Positions 8,980-22,434 of a DNA stretch of 64,000 nucleotides are shown one piece after another. The position numbers were made by a program, and so were the translations under genes. The notes beneath the pieces are model-generated. The model was not told where the DNA came from. It did no database searches and saw nothing but the letters and a program-made list of their open reading frames with translations. Numbering within the stretch: position 1 is the stretch's first letter; each line of letters opens with the position of its first letter. The DNA is from Termitomyces sp. T153 (taxonomy: Eukaryota; Basidiomycota; Agaricomycetes; Agaricales; Lyophyllaceae), in the NCBI GenBank assembly GCA_018296165.2, contig JACKQL020000121.1, forward strand, positions 1 to 64,000. The letters run 5' to 3'.

Positions 8980-11202
8980 ATGGTGCAGCTGACCGCAGGT
9001 ATTTGTGCGCGTCTCCATGCCGCAACACCCGACGACCATGAGGTTTTCAGTGGTCCTCACACCGTTCAATTTCTTTCTATCAAGAAAGTCAATTCGGGTA
9101 ATGCTGGCGCTCTTGACAGGTTTCGTATAATCGTGTCAGATGGCATTAATTTCCTCCAAGCCATGCTTGCTACTCAGCTCAACGGAATGGTGAACGATGG
9201 AACAATTGGCAAGCATACCGTTGCTGTTATCGAGAAGCTTACGTGTAACTATGTCCAGGACAAAAAGTACGCGACGCGACTTTGTCTTGGGTTACCGCCT
9301 TACTAAGTGTACCTTCCAGATTGTATATAATTCTCGCACTACGCGTTCTTGAGACCGCGACTGAGAAGATCGGCGACCCTAAAGCCTTCGAAACTTCGGA
9401 CTCTGCACCTCCGAATATGGTCACGACGCCTGCTCAGATCACCCCAAAACCTTCAGCTGCGTCGTCATCGTCATCTAAACCACCCATGCGGCAGCATCCG
9501 AGCAATGCTCCAGTCACTGCTAAGAGTGGACGTGGCTCCATCTTCCCCATCGAGGGTTTGAGCCCATATCAAAATAATTGGACGATCAAGGCGCGTGTCA
9601 CGCAGAAGTCTGAGATAAAGACGTGGTCAAATGCGAAGGGAGAGGGGAAGCTGTTTAGCGCGACTCTCATGGATGACACTGGGGAGATCCGTGCCACTGG
9701 TTTTAACCTTGCTGTAGACGAGCTCTACCCCAAACTGGAGGAAGGGAAGGTCTACTATATATCCAAAGCTCGCGTCAACCTCGCAAAAAAGAAATTTTCT
9801 AATCTTTCCAATGATTACGAATTGAACTTGGAGCGTACTACAGAGGTTGAGGAGGTACGTCGTTGTCAATATTACTGCTTCGCAGACTAAAGACTAATTG
9901 TTGGACACTCAGTGTCTTGACACGATTAATCTTCCTGTGATAAAATATAATTTTGTTCCTCTTGGTGGTCTTGAGGATTTACCCAAGGACTCCACCTGTG
10001 GTGCGTTTGCTTTGTCCTCATAATGCCCCACAATATCATTGGGGTCCAGATGTCATCGCGATCGTCAAGGAAGTGGCCCCTTTGGGCGAGATTCTTTCTA
10101 AGCAACAGAACAGAAAAGTACGTTTCAAACGAGTTCGTTATTTTCTCAACTTCCTGACAAGCCGTATCCAGCTTATCAAACGTGAAATCACCCTGGTCGA
10201 CCAGTCCGGATACTCCGTGCGTTTGACCCTATGGGGGAAGCAAGCAGAACAGTATAACAATGAAGAGGAATCCCCCGTCATCGCTTTCAAAGGTGTCAGG
10301 GTCGGAGATTTCGGCGGTGAGTTTCTATGAGTCCGCAACATCTTTGTGTGATCAAGCATATTCCAGGACGTTCGCTCTCCATGATCAGTACGAGTACTAT
10401 GGCTGTCAATCCTGACCTTGAAGAGTGCTTTAAACTTCGTGGCTGGTATGACTCCATGGGAGCAGGACAATCATTCCAAGCACAGTCAAACACAGGAAGT
10501 AACGGTGCTGCCAGCGGTTTCAAGCGGGAGGAGATACGTAGTTTGGCCGAAGTGAAAGATTCGCAGCTGGGTCAACAGGACAAAGTTGAATACTTCTCAG
10601 TGAGAGCGACCATTATGCACATCAAGTCTGACAACATCTGTTACCCGGCATGTCCGACGATAGGATGCAACAAGAAGGTCATAGACGTCGGTGGGAATTG
10701 GCGATGTGAAAAGTGTGACAAGAGTTTTGAAGCACCAGAGTATCGGTAATTTTCTCTCTTTTTGGATCCTTGGGCGATTCTGACCTGAGTAGATATCTCA
10801 TATCTCTTGCTGTTGCGGATTACTCCGGACAAGCTTGGCTGCAAGGTTTCAACGACGTCGGCCTCGCTGTCTTCGGCATGTCTGCGAATGACCTTATTCA
10901 GATCAAAGTACGTGTTAGCATTACTATCTTTACATCCTCTTTTTGACTTTGATCAGGAGAACAATGCAGACAAGTTCAATGTGATCTTACAGCAGGCGAA
11001 CTGCAAGACTTTTAACTTTTCTTGTCGTGCCAAACAAGACGAGTATAATGTAGGCGGCCTTCTCTGTGTTCTCTTGTGATTTTCACACTCGTTGTAGGGA
11101 ACAACTCGTACTCGATTTGGTATCTCGTCCATCTGCGCTTTGGATTTTAAAGCGGAGGCAATGAGGCTACGTGATCTGCTTCACTCCGAATGGGGACGTT
11201 GA
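8980..11202 (+). CDS. RFA1: Replication protein A large subunit (RPA70)
   Basis: Nine exons: 8980-9266, 9320-9854, 9913-10000, 10050-10117, 10172-10316, 10367-10745, 10793-10907, 10957-11049 and 11098-11202 (604 aa). It is the large subunit of the single-strand DNA-binding heterotrimer needed for replication, repair and checkpoint signalling. Parts in order: protein-interaction OB fold (about 1-110, starting MVQLTAGICARL), a Ser/Pro-rich linker (about 120-165), DNA-binding folds A and B (FPIEGLSPYQNNW; CDVIAIVKEV; LVDQSGYSVRLTLWG; GGRSLSMISTS), and fold C with a zinc ribbon using Cys470, 475, 488 and 491. The start is ATG 8980, since MVQLTAG matches the conserved N-terminus. The exon 7 acceptor is ambiguous by 3 nt. 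Confidence 0.96.
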
Positions 11203-11522
11203 TAGGCTCCTCCAATTCTTGGTCGTCCTGTATATTTGCCATCGGTAACTAGTCTGTAGATTATGTACATATTATCCGCGGTAGAAATATAAAAGTATGT
11301 CTTTGCCATTGAGACGGACTTGGGGAAGTTGTTTGTTTATTGTTTTGCGCGTCACTTGAGCCAAATGCTCCCGATTGTGGACGCGTCTGGCGCGCTCAAA
11401 TCTCTGTGCATCAACTCCTTAACAAACCACCTCGTTTCACCCATCTTCATTCATCTTCCTCAGTTCTTTGCTCGTGGTCATCCAGTACGTCTTGTTTATT
11501 ACCTGCGACCTCTCCGAGCGTG
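11203..11522 (+). other. Intergenic: RPA1 3' region and promoter of next gene
   Basis: No gene seen. A TATAAAA string at 11288-11294 lies 229 bp upstream of the next start codon. CT-rich sequence follows near 11450-11470, common upstream of fungal genes. Confidence 0.4.
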
Positions 11523-14500
11523 ATGCCTGCCCCCGCATACGCATACCCGCGTCAAAACCGCCCTCAAAGCCCTGTCTCAACTTCTTCTGCCGCAACATAT
11601 ATTCCAGCACACTCCAAACACGCGTATTCCATGAGTTCTACTCCGTCGAACACTAGCTACTCATCTACTGTGACTCCTGGTGGCCAACAGAAACTGAACA
11701 TTGTAACACGCGTTGCGATAGAGGGAAAGGCAAAGAAGGATAAAGACGGAGCCTCTGTACGCATGTATCTCAAGGTTTGCTCTGCTTTTCGATTTTCAAT
11801 GCGCATGAGAGTAATCAGAACGCCGCATAGATGTCTATACCATTAGACCAAGTTCAGCCTGGGATGACCATCCCACTTTTTCCTGGTATGTAGAATCCTA
11901 CGTTGTCGTATCCATCTTTAACTCTGTTATTAGAGGAAAATGTGAAGATTTTGACCTCGCATGTCCACCCCCTTAATAACCACTCTGTCCCATACAACTT
12001 TTCTTCAACCCTTTGCCCGCTTCTACATAAGGCAGGGCGCGCTTTAAATCTTCCTGCACGTTCAACAGAAACGTTCAACAGCGCGTTTTCAATCCCTATT
12101 ACCTCTCCTCCTTCAATTTCTGAGAGTAGAAGTGTCAAATCTAACAAAACTTCTGTCGAAGGCGGGAGTGAAAACATTGCGACTGTCGACATCCAATATA
12201 CAGGACATATCCTTGTCAGCGGATATCTGATCTCCTATGTCTTGCCCAAGGTATTTCCCATTCGCCCCAGGACCCTGAGTGAAACAGAAAGCGAGGACTA
12301 CGCCAGCAAGCCGAGAAGACTGTCAATTGGGGACAGAGGATCTGTTCAATTCATGGCCGCCATAGATATGTGGATTCCATTCGTCTCGCATCCCCCTAGA
12401 TATCCCTATCTGGTGAGTTCGCAATGTACACGTAGCATAACTTTACTTTACAACATCTTTGCCCTTAGCTCTCGATCCCAGTCCCTCGATGCTTACACAA
12501 CAACATCAAACTCCGCATATTTCCACCAGCAGCACCAAATGCTTCATATGCCTCTCTTTCTTCGGTCGAAGAGGATGGCAACTCTTGGGATCTCACATCA
12601 GATCCTCATGTCACACGGGCTGTTACGCGCACCTCACGTTCCAACTCCTACTCCCACTTCGCTGACGATGAATCGAGCGACTCTTCAACAACAGGGTTTT
12701 CAGATGGTTGCGGTATTCAGGGAACATTTCCCAGTGCAGAGCGAATCCGTATCAGGTGGGCAAAGCCAATCAAAAACATAGACATCCCTGGGAGGATGAG
12801 TGACGGCCGAAGGCGTGTCGGTGTAAGAGAGATCAAAGGGGATATGACGTGCATCGTACGTGGACAACAAAGGGTCAAGGAGAGGAATGGTGCCGATGGG
12901 GTACTCCTAGATGTGGTGTACAAGGGAACTTGTCGAGGTGTTTGGTTCCCTGGCGTTGCCACCCTACTTGGGTTAGATGTGGGGCTGGAAACAAAGGGCT
13001 CTGACGCATATTGGGTAGACGGGGCCCAAGATACATGGGACGTTAGCGGTGATGGCGGTGCATATCAAGGGTTTGACATCGGCGCATCCCCTCGACTAGC
13101 TGGACCTCAGTCTCGAACAGCATCCCTGGATTCCAATGACTCCAATGTTTCTCAGTTTCACAGATCGACCTCCCCACAGGATGAACTATCAGCCCAATTC
13201 ATGAGGACTAACTCGTCTTCTTCAAATGTATCGCTCATGCGGGCCCCGCTTCCGGCCCAGGCCGTTGGAGAATATTCATTTGAAAGTTCAACCTTGACCT
13301 CCACTTCGTCTTCTGCTTTGTCCTCTATGACATCTCTTATGCCTGCTTCCTCTTCATTAAGCCTTACGGTTCCCGAGGCTACTCCTGGTCTCCCAATAAC
13401 GCTACATGTCAATATCGATGAACTCATTGCGCCCGCTAACAACGTCTTCACTTTCACAATATCTGGGACAATCCTCATAGTAGCTCGGCCTACTTTGTCC
13501 TCCATCTCGAATTCTTCGTGTCATGACAGTACTGATCCTGAACCCATCGTTCTTCCTCGTTTCACGGTCTTGGCTGCGGACTCCGAATCTATCAACACAA
13601 TCGTTCATAATGAAGTGCAAGATGCACCGACCAGCGTTGAAGTATACAATCCCACTGGAGACATATACCGGGATCCTCAGGCGAAAAAGACAGTCTTGCA
13701 GAAGGGTGGTTATACGAAGTGTAGCGATGCAGGCAGCAGGATCGCCCTACGGTCTATAGGCTCGTTGAATGGGGAGTTAAGTGGGCCTCGATATTCCAAA
13801 CAAGCGTCTGGGCCTCGTACGCCGACAGCGAAAACGAGTGCTCTTCCTCGTGTTTCCTCTAGTTCCCCTCCAAGGACAATGTATTCTCGGCCGAAACGAA
13901 CAGGTTCATTGTTGATTCCGTCCGTGATGGCATCCGTTACACCTTTCCTGCGCACAGGCGAACTTTTTCCCCAGTCCTATGCTGTCAGGGCCTGCTTTGA
14001 TGCTCCTTCAGACACGGGCTCTGAATGGTTAGAGTTTGGGCTGGCGAGACAGGATTTGGTGCCTCGAATGAACCCCAACATTGCGGGGCCGCCTAAAGTG
14101 TCTATTGTTAGTGTCACTGTGGAGGGAATTCCAGTGAAACACGAGTCCATTGCGACAGCCAGCCCTGAGACGAGCGGCTTGGGCTTGGATTTTGATCGGA
14201 TGAGTGGGAAAGAATGGATCAGCTGGGTCAGAATTCACGTCGGAAGTAGTAGAGGTACAGTGGTCGTTGACTACATCGTTAGCGATTATATACACGATGG
14301 GGGCAAAGGCAAATCACGCGCGGAAGAAAACTATCCGTTCTTTGTATTCTTGCCTTCCTTTTCAATCCCTGTTGGTAGATTTGAAGTTATTGTCGAGAAC
14401 TCTGGTAAGCACTTCTGGCTTTGAAAAAAAACTACCGTTTGACACTTCTATCAGGACTTGACATTATGTCCCTGCGCTCGAACTTTGTTCATCAGCTGTC

Positions 14501-15158
14501 AACGAACACGGGGAGCAGGCTTCTCAACTACTCAATGGATGAATTCTTCGATCCCAGCATATCCATGACAGTCCGTCAACCCAAACGGGCATACATAACT
14601 TGGGTTACAACAAGTTTCTTAAACTTGATAACCTGGGTGTTGATTGTCGTTGGCTTTGTTGTTACGCATCGTCTCAATCAGCAGCAGATGATATATCACC
14701 AATCGGGGCTTGATGCCACTGTTGTCACAAAGGAATGGCATAACCCCCTAGAAACAGCCACGACCACTACAACCATCACCTCGACGGTCTACTTTAGCAT
14801 TACTCGCACAAAGTGGAGGGAAGAGCCGACAACAACGTCATTTGAAACGTTCAAATCATCATCATCATCCCATACCAGTTCCTCTTCCATTTCAGAGCCT
14901 GCCGCTTCACCGACAAGCCTCGCTCCTCCACAAAAGCTGACAAGCATTGACTATGAAACAGGGGATGCACAACAGTCTAAATCATCAACTCCTCTTGTAG
15001 AAGAAGGTCATGCCCTCAGCCTTCCTATCCAACATTTCTTGAATATCAGTTGGCCCACCCATGACTTTGAGGCTACGATAGAAATAGTTATGCAGACCTT
15101 GGAGAACGTTTGGTATCTCTTACGGAAGGCATATCATTACCCCTTAGATCCACCATAA
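11523..15158 (+). CDS. Large unrecognised protein with one membrane segment
   Basis: Five exons, 11523-11774, 11831-11885, 11934-12412, 12469-14404 and 14455-15158, give 1,141 residues with closed phase. I recognise no family. The N-terminal 60 residues are Ser/Tyr/Pro-rich. A beta-rich region follows (about 60-330, including VDIQYTGHILVSGYLISYVLP), then a Ser-rich acidic stretch (about 270-330), and another globular part (about 330-430, with GVLLDVVYKGTCRGVWFPG). A long Ser/Thr-rich linker leads to a beta-rich region (about 780-930, with WISWVRIHV). One strong hydrophobic helix lies at about 953-978, followed by a Thr/Ser-rich tail suited to O-glycosylation. There is no signal peptide, so a signal-anchor or tail-proximal membrane protein is likely. 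It could be a fungus-specific cell-surface or ER protein. Confidence 0.75.
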
Positions 15159-15442
15159 CTTATGACACTGATTCTGCATCTCATCTGTACTTACTATACT
15201 TACTTCGATACTTCTACAATATCTACACTTTTTTGCAACTTCTGGGCGGAATAATCACATTCTATTCAATTTCGGAGAATGTAAGATTGTACAGATAGAT
15301 GTTCGAGTGTTACTAAGAATACAGATGATGTGGTATACATGTCAATGAGTGAGGGTACTAGATGAAAAATGCCGAAACTACTATGGTTCGTGAATGATAA
15401 AGGAAAGAAATAGAAGTTGGAAAGACAGATGCGAACCAGCGC

Positions 15443-18400
15443 TCACTCGCCGACCCACTCTCCCCCGCTCGCGAGGGTGGCAAACAGGCCCTTTCTTCTG
15501 ATGAGTTCGTCGAAAGTGCCCTCCTCCTTGACTTGTCCATCCGAGATGAGCACGATGCGATCACACATCTGCATCACTTGCAGCTTATGTGTCACCATCA
15601 CTGTCGTTCTTTCTCCCATGCCGTTGACTTTTCCAATCGTCTCCAAAACCGCTTTTTGGTTCTCAGGATCGAGGGCACTAGTGCACTCGTCTAGAATGAG
15701 CACTTCAGATGGCCTGACAAGCGCCCGAGCGATTTGCAGGCGTTGTGCCTGTCCACCGGAAAGCAGAGTGGCGTTCTCGCCCACGACTGTGTCGTAACCG
15801 TGTGGAAGGCCCATCACGAACTCGTGTGCGTTGGCTGCCTTGGCCGCAGTTCGGATGTCAACTTCTGAGACTTTGTCAAGCCCACTGCCGTAGCGTATGT
15901 TCTCGGCAATGCTGGCGTCGAATAGATGAGGGTGCTGTGAGACAACGGAGACGTGGTCGCGGAGATGAGTGACTTCAATGTCGTTGAGAGGTACGCCAGC
16001 AATAGTTATGTTACCGGACGCAGGCTCATAGAGTCGTTGAAGGAGAGCTGCAATAGTAGACTTGCCAGAGCCTGAGGCACCGACGATGGCAACTGATTCG
16101 CCAGGAGCGATAGAAAGGTTGATATTGCGAAGAATTGGAACATCGGGACGAGACGGATAAGCGAATTGAACATTAGAGAGGTTGATAGCAGCGTTAGAGT
16201 TAGAGAAGACGGGACGCAGGGTACCAGTAGAATCAGAGGGAGTCATAGATGAATTTTTGAGAAGCTGGTGGAAATCGCTTGTAGCCTGCACGGACTTGGC
16301 AATTTTTTGAGCTGCAGATAAGTGAAGTTAATCAAGGTCACATCAAGTATACTATAGATGGACGTACTAAAGGCCATGAGTTGTGAACCAATAGTGACAG
16401 TGAACACAACGAGATTGAGGACTTCGACCATTTGGAGATACGTGTAACGGCCTTTGACAATCAAGACAGCACCCACGTAGAACAAGAGCGCCTCAGCAAG
16501 GTAGATGAGTCCACTAGCAACACCGTAGGAGCAGCCCTCGACAAACGCGCCATGGATGCCACTCGCGAGCGCCTTCTCCGTGGCCTTGTCAAAGTTGGCG
16601 CGAAAGATGGAACCGAAGGCCATAGTCCTGATAGCTCTGACGTTCAATATGGCCTCGTAGTAGCTCTTCGCCACCTCCTCCCTGGCCCTCTTGTTGCGTA
16701 GCTCGCACCCCGCCACAAGTATCGTCTGGCCCGCCATCACACCCGCGAACACGGGAGCCACGGCAAGCCCAACGAGGGTGAGTTCCCATCCGCGAATCAT
16801 TGCCCACACAAGACCTACGGAAAGCATGGTACAAACAACGATGGCTTGGCCTGCAACAACGGAAATGAGGTTGCGAGCATCGTCTGCATCCTTGACGATG
16901 ATCTGTACGAGGCGCACAGGCGCACTCTCTCCTTTTTCGAACCATGCCTTGTCTTGCTTGAGTACTCGTCCAAACGCATGACGGCGAAGCGCGGTGATCC
17001 ATGAAAGAGCGGAAGTCTCCATGATGAAGTACTTCAGTCCAATGAAGAGACCGTCAAGACCTGCGACACCGAGGACAAGGCCGCCAAAGGTGTTGATGAT
17101 AGATATATTAGTCGCGCCAATGGAAACTTCATAAAGAAGGCGGGAGAGAAGATATGAGAAAAGGGGTGTCATAGCACCACTGGCGGCGCAGATGATGAGA
17201 CCCAGGACGAGGAGAAACTTGTGCGGCACGGTAGGCCAGGAAGTGCGGACAATCGACCAGAACGATGGAATCGCTTCTTGCTGAGGTCCTTCTTGTGGTT
17301 GTGTGACCGGTGCTTGGCGTTTCGAGGACCAGATCGACCCTTTGTGCTTGTCGACTACCTCCGTCTTGACTTCCTGCGGGTGATCCCATCGCAACCTGTC
17401 ATGTCGGACAGCCCTCCTACCAAGAACTGCACCACCATTAAGAGTCCCTTGCTTCTCATCCTCTACATGCATTTCCGCCCCGGAGCGTCCGGAGCCATAG
17501 GGCGTACCCGATATACGGCTTGGGAACATGGGAGAAGTCGGCGTGAATTGAAGGCTTCTGCGATCCCTGCCTAAACCACTGATTGCGCTCTTCACAGGGT
17601 CCGGGGCCTGAATGTCCACAGCGATGTGGATGCTTGAGGCCCTGCGTTTCCTAGGCGTCTCGCCCATTGAAGAAACGTATACCGGCTGCGTCTCTCGTTT
17701 AGGATTGGTAGGGCTAGCGAGCTCAGCGACGGCATCGAACATCCAATTACTAAGGGTCAACGGACGTAGAAGTGTTTGCGATCGGAGACGTTCAGGGTTG
17801 GTATTTTCTTCTTCTTCCGATTCGTATTCGGGTGCAGGAGTAGCATGGACGTCAATGGACGGGAGGCAGCCACCCAGACCGAGTTGTACGTCGAGCATTT
17901 TGCGAAACTCACCACGACCGGAGACGGGAAGCGTGGATTCAGAATCGTTTTCATAATATGATTTGGGAGGAGCTTCGAGGTCGGCGCGATATCCCTGCTC
18001 GACAACCCGGCCATCCTTCATAACGTAAACAAAGTCATTGGGTTCGATCTGAGAGAGGTCGTGGGTGATAACAATCGTGGTACGGTTGCGTCTCCACTCG
18101 CGGATGGCAGCAAATACGAGAAGACGCGAAGTTGCATCCAGGGCGGAGGTGATTTCGTCTAGAAATATATCAGAAGAACCATAGAAAAACTGGTAGCAGA
18201 GTTACATACCAAGAACGAGCACCCCAGGGTTCCTCAGCCGAGCACGGGCAATTGCCAACCGTTGCCTCTGTCCACCACTCAAACACACACCTGAAGCACC
18301 TCCCTGGCCCCCACTACTCAGAACGGTCTCATAGCCGTCTGGAAGGCCCAAGACAAACTCATGAAGAAGAGCCGCCCGGCAGGCTTCTTCGATCTCCCGC

Positions 18401-20092
18401 TGAGAGGAGTGGCTAGTGACAGCAACGGCAATGTTTTCAGAAACGGTAAGACCCTCGAAAACGACGTCGCCGCCGTAGCCCTGACCGACACCCATGATGT
18501 GGGAACGGAGCCATGAGTCGTCAAGGAAGCGCACGTCGCGCTCGTCAACACATACTTCGCCAAATTGGGGATTGTAGAGGCGGAGAAGGAGGGCAGCAAC
18601 AGTAGATTTTCCCGAACCCGATGTACCTACAATGAATGTGGTCTCAGAAGCAGGGAGGAAGAGGGAGACATCTTCAAGAGTGGGGCGTTGTTCTTGAGCG
18701 AGGATGTCCTTTTTCTCTGCCGAGGGGGACGCTTGACGAGCGGGATAGGAAAAGGTAACATTGTGGAGAGAGAATTCGCCTGCAAAACTGGCGGGGCGAA
18801 TCTTACGGAGGGTGGAAGTGGTGTAGCGTTTCTTGAAGGGGGCGTGCTCGTCGATGGAGGGAGAAAGCTGGGGAGCATCACCAACGAGCTCAAAGAGAGA
18901 TCGACAGGCCTCCTTGCCCTTTGCAATGACAATGAGTTGCGGAATGCACATCTGGAGATTTGTTGTTGCAATCAGGCACGCCCAGAACACGGCCATGACG
19001 TCACCGGCCTCAACTCGGTGTTCTCGGACAAGTTTCGCGCCAAACCAGAAGCCCTGCACAAACATAGTGAAGCTGGTAAACTGTCCCATCCCACTCGTCA
19101 GCCCCCATACAGCATTGAGTTTCCGGCCGGCTGTGTTCATAGAACCAAAAACCGAGGACGCCGCAGCGATTTCGATTTCCTGGGCGTTGAAGGCTTTGAC
19201 CGTGGCGATGGAAGTGGTGGCACGCTCAACGACAGCAGCAGCTTTGGCTGTAAGGCTGCGCTCGGCCTGGAGGAGAGGAGAGGCTACCGCCTGTGAGAAG
19301 CTCTGAATGATGATAAGCAGAGGGACCGCAGAGAGAATAACTAGGGTCAGAGCCCATGATTGACTAAAAGCAAGGACAAGACAAGTAACAGTCGTAGTGA
19401 GATATTGGAGAAATCGGCCAAGTGCCAAAGAACAAGCAGCACGAACATCATCGGTTTCCCTAGGACAAATCAGGAAACAATGTGTACTGACAGGTGAATA
19501 AGGCTCACCGAGTGAACTTGGCCATTAGGCCACCAGCACCGAGAGGAGCTTGATCCTGAGAGGATTCTGATTCTGCACCCATTTTGGCATCAAACCAGAC
19601 GATATCCTTGCCGGTCACGGCTTCGTAAACGCGCCTCCGGATGGCGAGAAGGTTGCGCTCGCCAGTCCAGATCCACAAGCAACTGGTGGCACTACTGAGA
19701 GCCAATGCGCCGACTGCCAACGCAACAAGTTCGACTGCTGCAATGCCAACGGCATGTAGAAGATGTTCCTTGTCCTCTTGTGTCGCACCCGAAAGAGGAT
19801 ATCTAGCAAAGGCAGCAAAGGTCTGTCCGACCACAAAAGTCATGAAAGGCGCGATACCACCTGAGATTAAAGAGGAAAGGATGGCCGGAACGAGAAGCAG
19901 TATGCGATGTCGGGTTGGCAAGAGAGAGAAGAGGAGTCGGAGAGAGGGTTGAAGGGGCTTTGGAGTGTGTATCGGGGCAGGCGCGGGGGGCGCAGGAGTG
20001 ATCGGGGTAAAGGGAATCTTGACGTCAGAAGAGATAGAAGTACGGGGAGAAAGAGTAAGATCATAATGAGGGTCAGACATGGTGTCCCGCAT
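15443..20092 (-). CDS. STE6: Full-size ABCB transporter, STE6-like pheromone exporter
   Basis: Four exons read leftward: 20092-19509, 19459-18210, 18158-16368 and 16311-15443 (1,497 aa, phase closed). The order is TMD1-NBD1-TMD2-NBD2. NBD1 has GTSGSGKST (about 473), LSGGQRQRLAIAR and a Walker B that closes only after splicing (VLDEITSALD). A charged linker of about 200 residues follows, with Tyr/Glu-rich and RRSLQF parts. NBD2 has GASGSGKST (about 1285), LSGGQAQRLQIAR and LILDECTSALDP. Family knowledge: STE6 exports farnesylated mating pheromone across the plasma membrane. A multidrug ABCB is the alternative; the long linker and divergent TMDs favour STE6. The start could also be ATG 20080. 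Confidence 0.88.
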
Positions 20093-20387
20093 AGTAATGT
20101 GAGAGAGAAAAGGAACGAAAGAGAGATTGCCATTCCCGCCATTCCTACTTATCCTTTTTGTTCCCCTCAGACAATAGAGAGCTGCGTTTGGCAGTGTTTG
20201 AGCTGTGCCTTGCGCAGACAATTAACGCGATCACATGACGGTTCCTCTTTGCTTGCGTCACGCTGTGACTGTTTGACTGCACTGCGACTGTGCAAACAAG
20301 GCGCTATTTATGACGGATTATAAATCTTCTCAGGTTCGATCTGATTCAAAACCGACCGTGGTTTGTTCTCAGCAGCTTCACTCCATC

Positions 20388-22228
20388 ATGGACACAGTCG
20401 ACAAGATCGAGGAGTATCTTCAGTCTCTCGAAGAATACTTTTTTTCCTCGCTCTCTGCTGCCACCACCGATCTTCCAAACATTCATGAGGCAGTCAACAG
20501 ACTTTGGCTCGACATCTCGCGTTATGGTCCCGGCATGCCCTCCTTTCCAGAGGTGCATCTCCCTGCTCTCGGTGACTTCCAGGTCCCCCCTCCTCCTCCA
20601 CTTCTGCCCCCAGTAGAACTATCCCTCGTCGAGAAATCTGTCGATTGGGCCAAGAAACACCCGTGGATTATAGGCAGTGTTGCCGTCGGTGTCGTTGGAA
20701 CTGGCCTTTGGGCCGGCTATGGTACACTCCGCACTAGGAGAAAGAACCATCATCGAGTCAAGTCCCAAAGCAACGAGAGGAGGCAAGTTGTTGGTATGTA
20801 TGATTTGAATCATATTGTGCACACAAGTTTCACGCCCGGTCAAAGTTGTCTTGGGAGGAGATGCTCCCCCTGCACTTCCATTGATCCTTGACTTGGAAGC
20901 CAAGGGTTTTATCGTCATCGCAAGTGTATCCACTCCCGAAGCCGTCTCAGCTCTCGAGCAGCAGTCTCATGGTTATGTTAGGGCACTTGTCCTTGACCCC
21001 AACGAGGTAAGTTTCACAGCTCCTTACCATCTGTTCAGGCTCATATATCTGGATAGCCTGCTACCATCTCTGTCTTCTTGCGTTCCCTGGCTTCAACCCT
21101 CTCTCGCAAGTTCCCTCTCTCATCATCAGGCGATCCCTTTGCTTCTCCTGCCTCTCATCCGTACATCCAATCTGTCATCTGTCTCCTCACGCTCCCGACG
21201 CCCACGCCTTCCATTCACGCTCCCTTGGAACATATCTCCCTCCGAAATACCTACCTACCTTTCCTATCTGCAACTCATATCACTCCCCTCCAAATTCTCC
21301 AAGCCATGATGCCCCTCTTGCGAACTGGACCCGCCCGCGCACGCGACAAGGGCAAAAAATCCATCATCGTGTGCTTACCTGCCATTGACGCCCACGTTGG
21401 CCTCCCCTTCGCATCGATGCAGGCTATGAGTGCCGCTGGCACCCTTCGTGGCATAGAGGTTCTCCGCCGGGAAATAAACCTCGCATCGTTGACTGACCAG
21501 ACTGAGTCTATGAAAAATATCAAAGTTGTCGTCGCCGATGTCGGGCTGCTGGACGTTGGCATCTACTCATCTGTCCGTCCACAAGACAACATCTATAAAC
21601 CGATGGAAGATTGGAGCACGTCCGAGAAGCTTGCGTATGGACCTGCCTTTGTGTCAATCTCACATACAACTCGACCGCTCCCCTCACGCTGGGGCGCATT
21701 TACTGCCATCTTCAAGAACAAGGGGCTGTATGGTGTCGCGCGCGCGCCGAGTAACACTAGGATCTTCGTCGACAACATCATTTCCGTAGTCACTGGAGGA
21801 CGACACAATCCATATTTCTTCGGTCTCGGAACTATCATCGGTCAGACCAAAAATTGGCTTCGTGGCGAGAGATTCTCAATCGGTGCGGGTGGTAAGTATC
21901 TATCTCGCCTAAAATATTCTAAGCTTATATTGAGATGAACCCCCAAGCGACCACCTATAGGCTTGCATCCTACTTGCCATCAAGCCTTCTGGACACCTTG
22001 CTTAACATCCCAGCTTTCTTAATTTCTGTCCGCAATTGCATTCTGCCTGTTGAACCTTTTGTCAGGCCTCCTGAAAATCTACCGCCTCCTGTTCGGCCTG
22101 CCCCCGCTGCGGCACTCGACATCGACGAGGAAAATCATGATCACTCGGAAGCCAGCTCGGAAGCAGATGTTGAAAGTAACGCTTCTGATGGCGTTAGTGG
22201 CAGCTGGGTCAGCGTGCAAGAAAGTTAA
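20388..22228 (+). CDS. DUF1776 (SDR-like) fungal protein
   Basis: Exons are 20388-20793, 20846-21006, 21057-21891 and 21948-22228 (560 aa). The N-terminal 75 residues include a proline run, then one hydrophobic helix (about 88-108, WIIGSVAVGVVGTGLWAGYG) followed by basic residues, as in a membrane anchor. The rest is a degenerate Rossmann-like fold: VVLGGDAPPALPLILDLEAKG resembles a nucleotide-binding start, and IIVCLPAIDAHVGLPFASMQAMSAAG resembles a short-chain dehydrogenase active region. This matches the fungal DUF1776 family, whose function I do not know. The C-terminus is acidic. The last acceptor (CAAG at 21947) was chosen because a nearby TATAG acceptor would truncate the frame. Confidence 0.8.
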
Positions 22229-22434
22229 ATGTGAGTAAAGTTCTAACACGCACATGATTTTCCCCTCTCTTTGTTCTCCACAATTTTTTCAGTTCTTTTA
22301 TCATGTGTACTATATTTGCGTGTACGATACGATTAAGCATCACAAATACAATTGACACATTATAATGTACGATTATTCAGAAATATCATATCCTCTCATA
22401 ATCGAACTTTGAGAACGTTAACACCGTCAATCTC

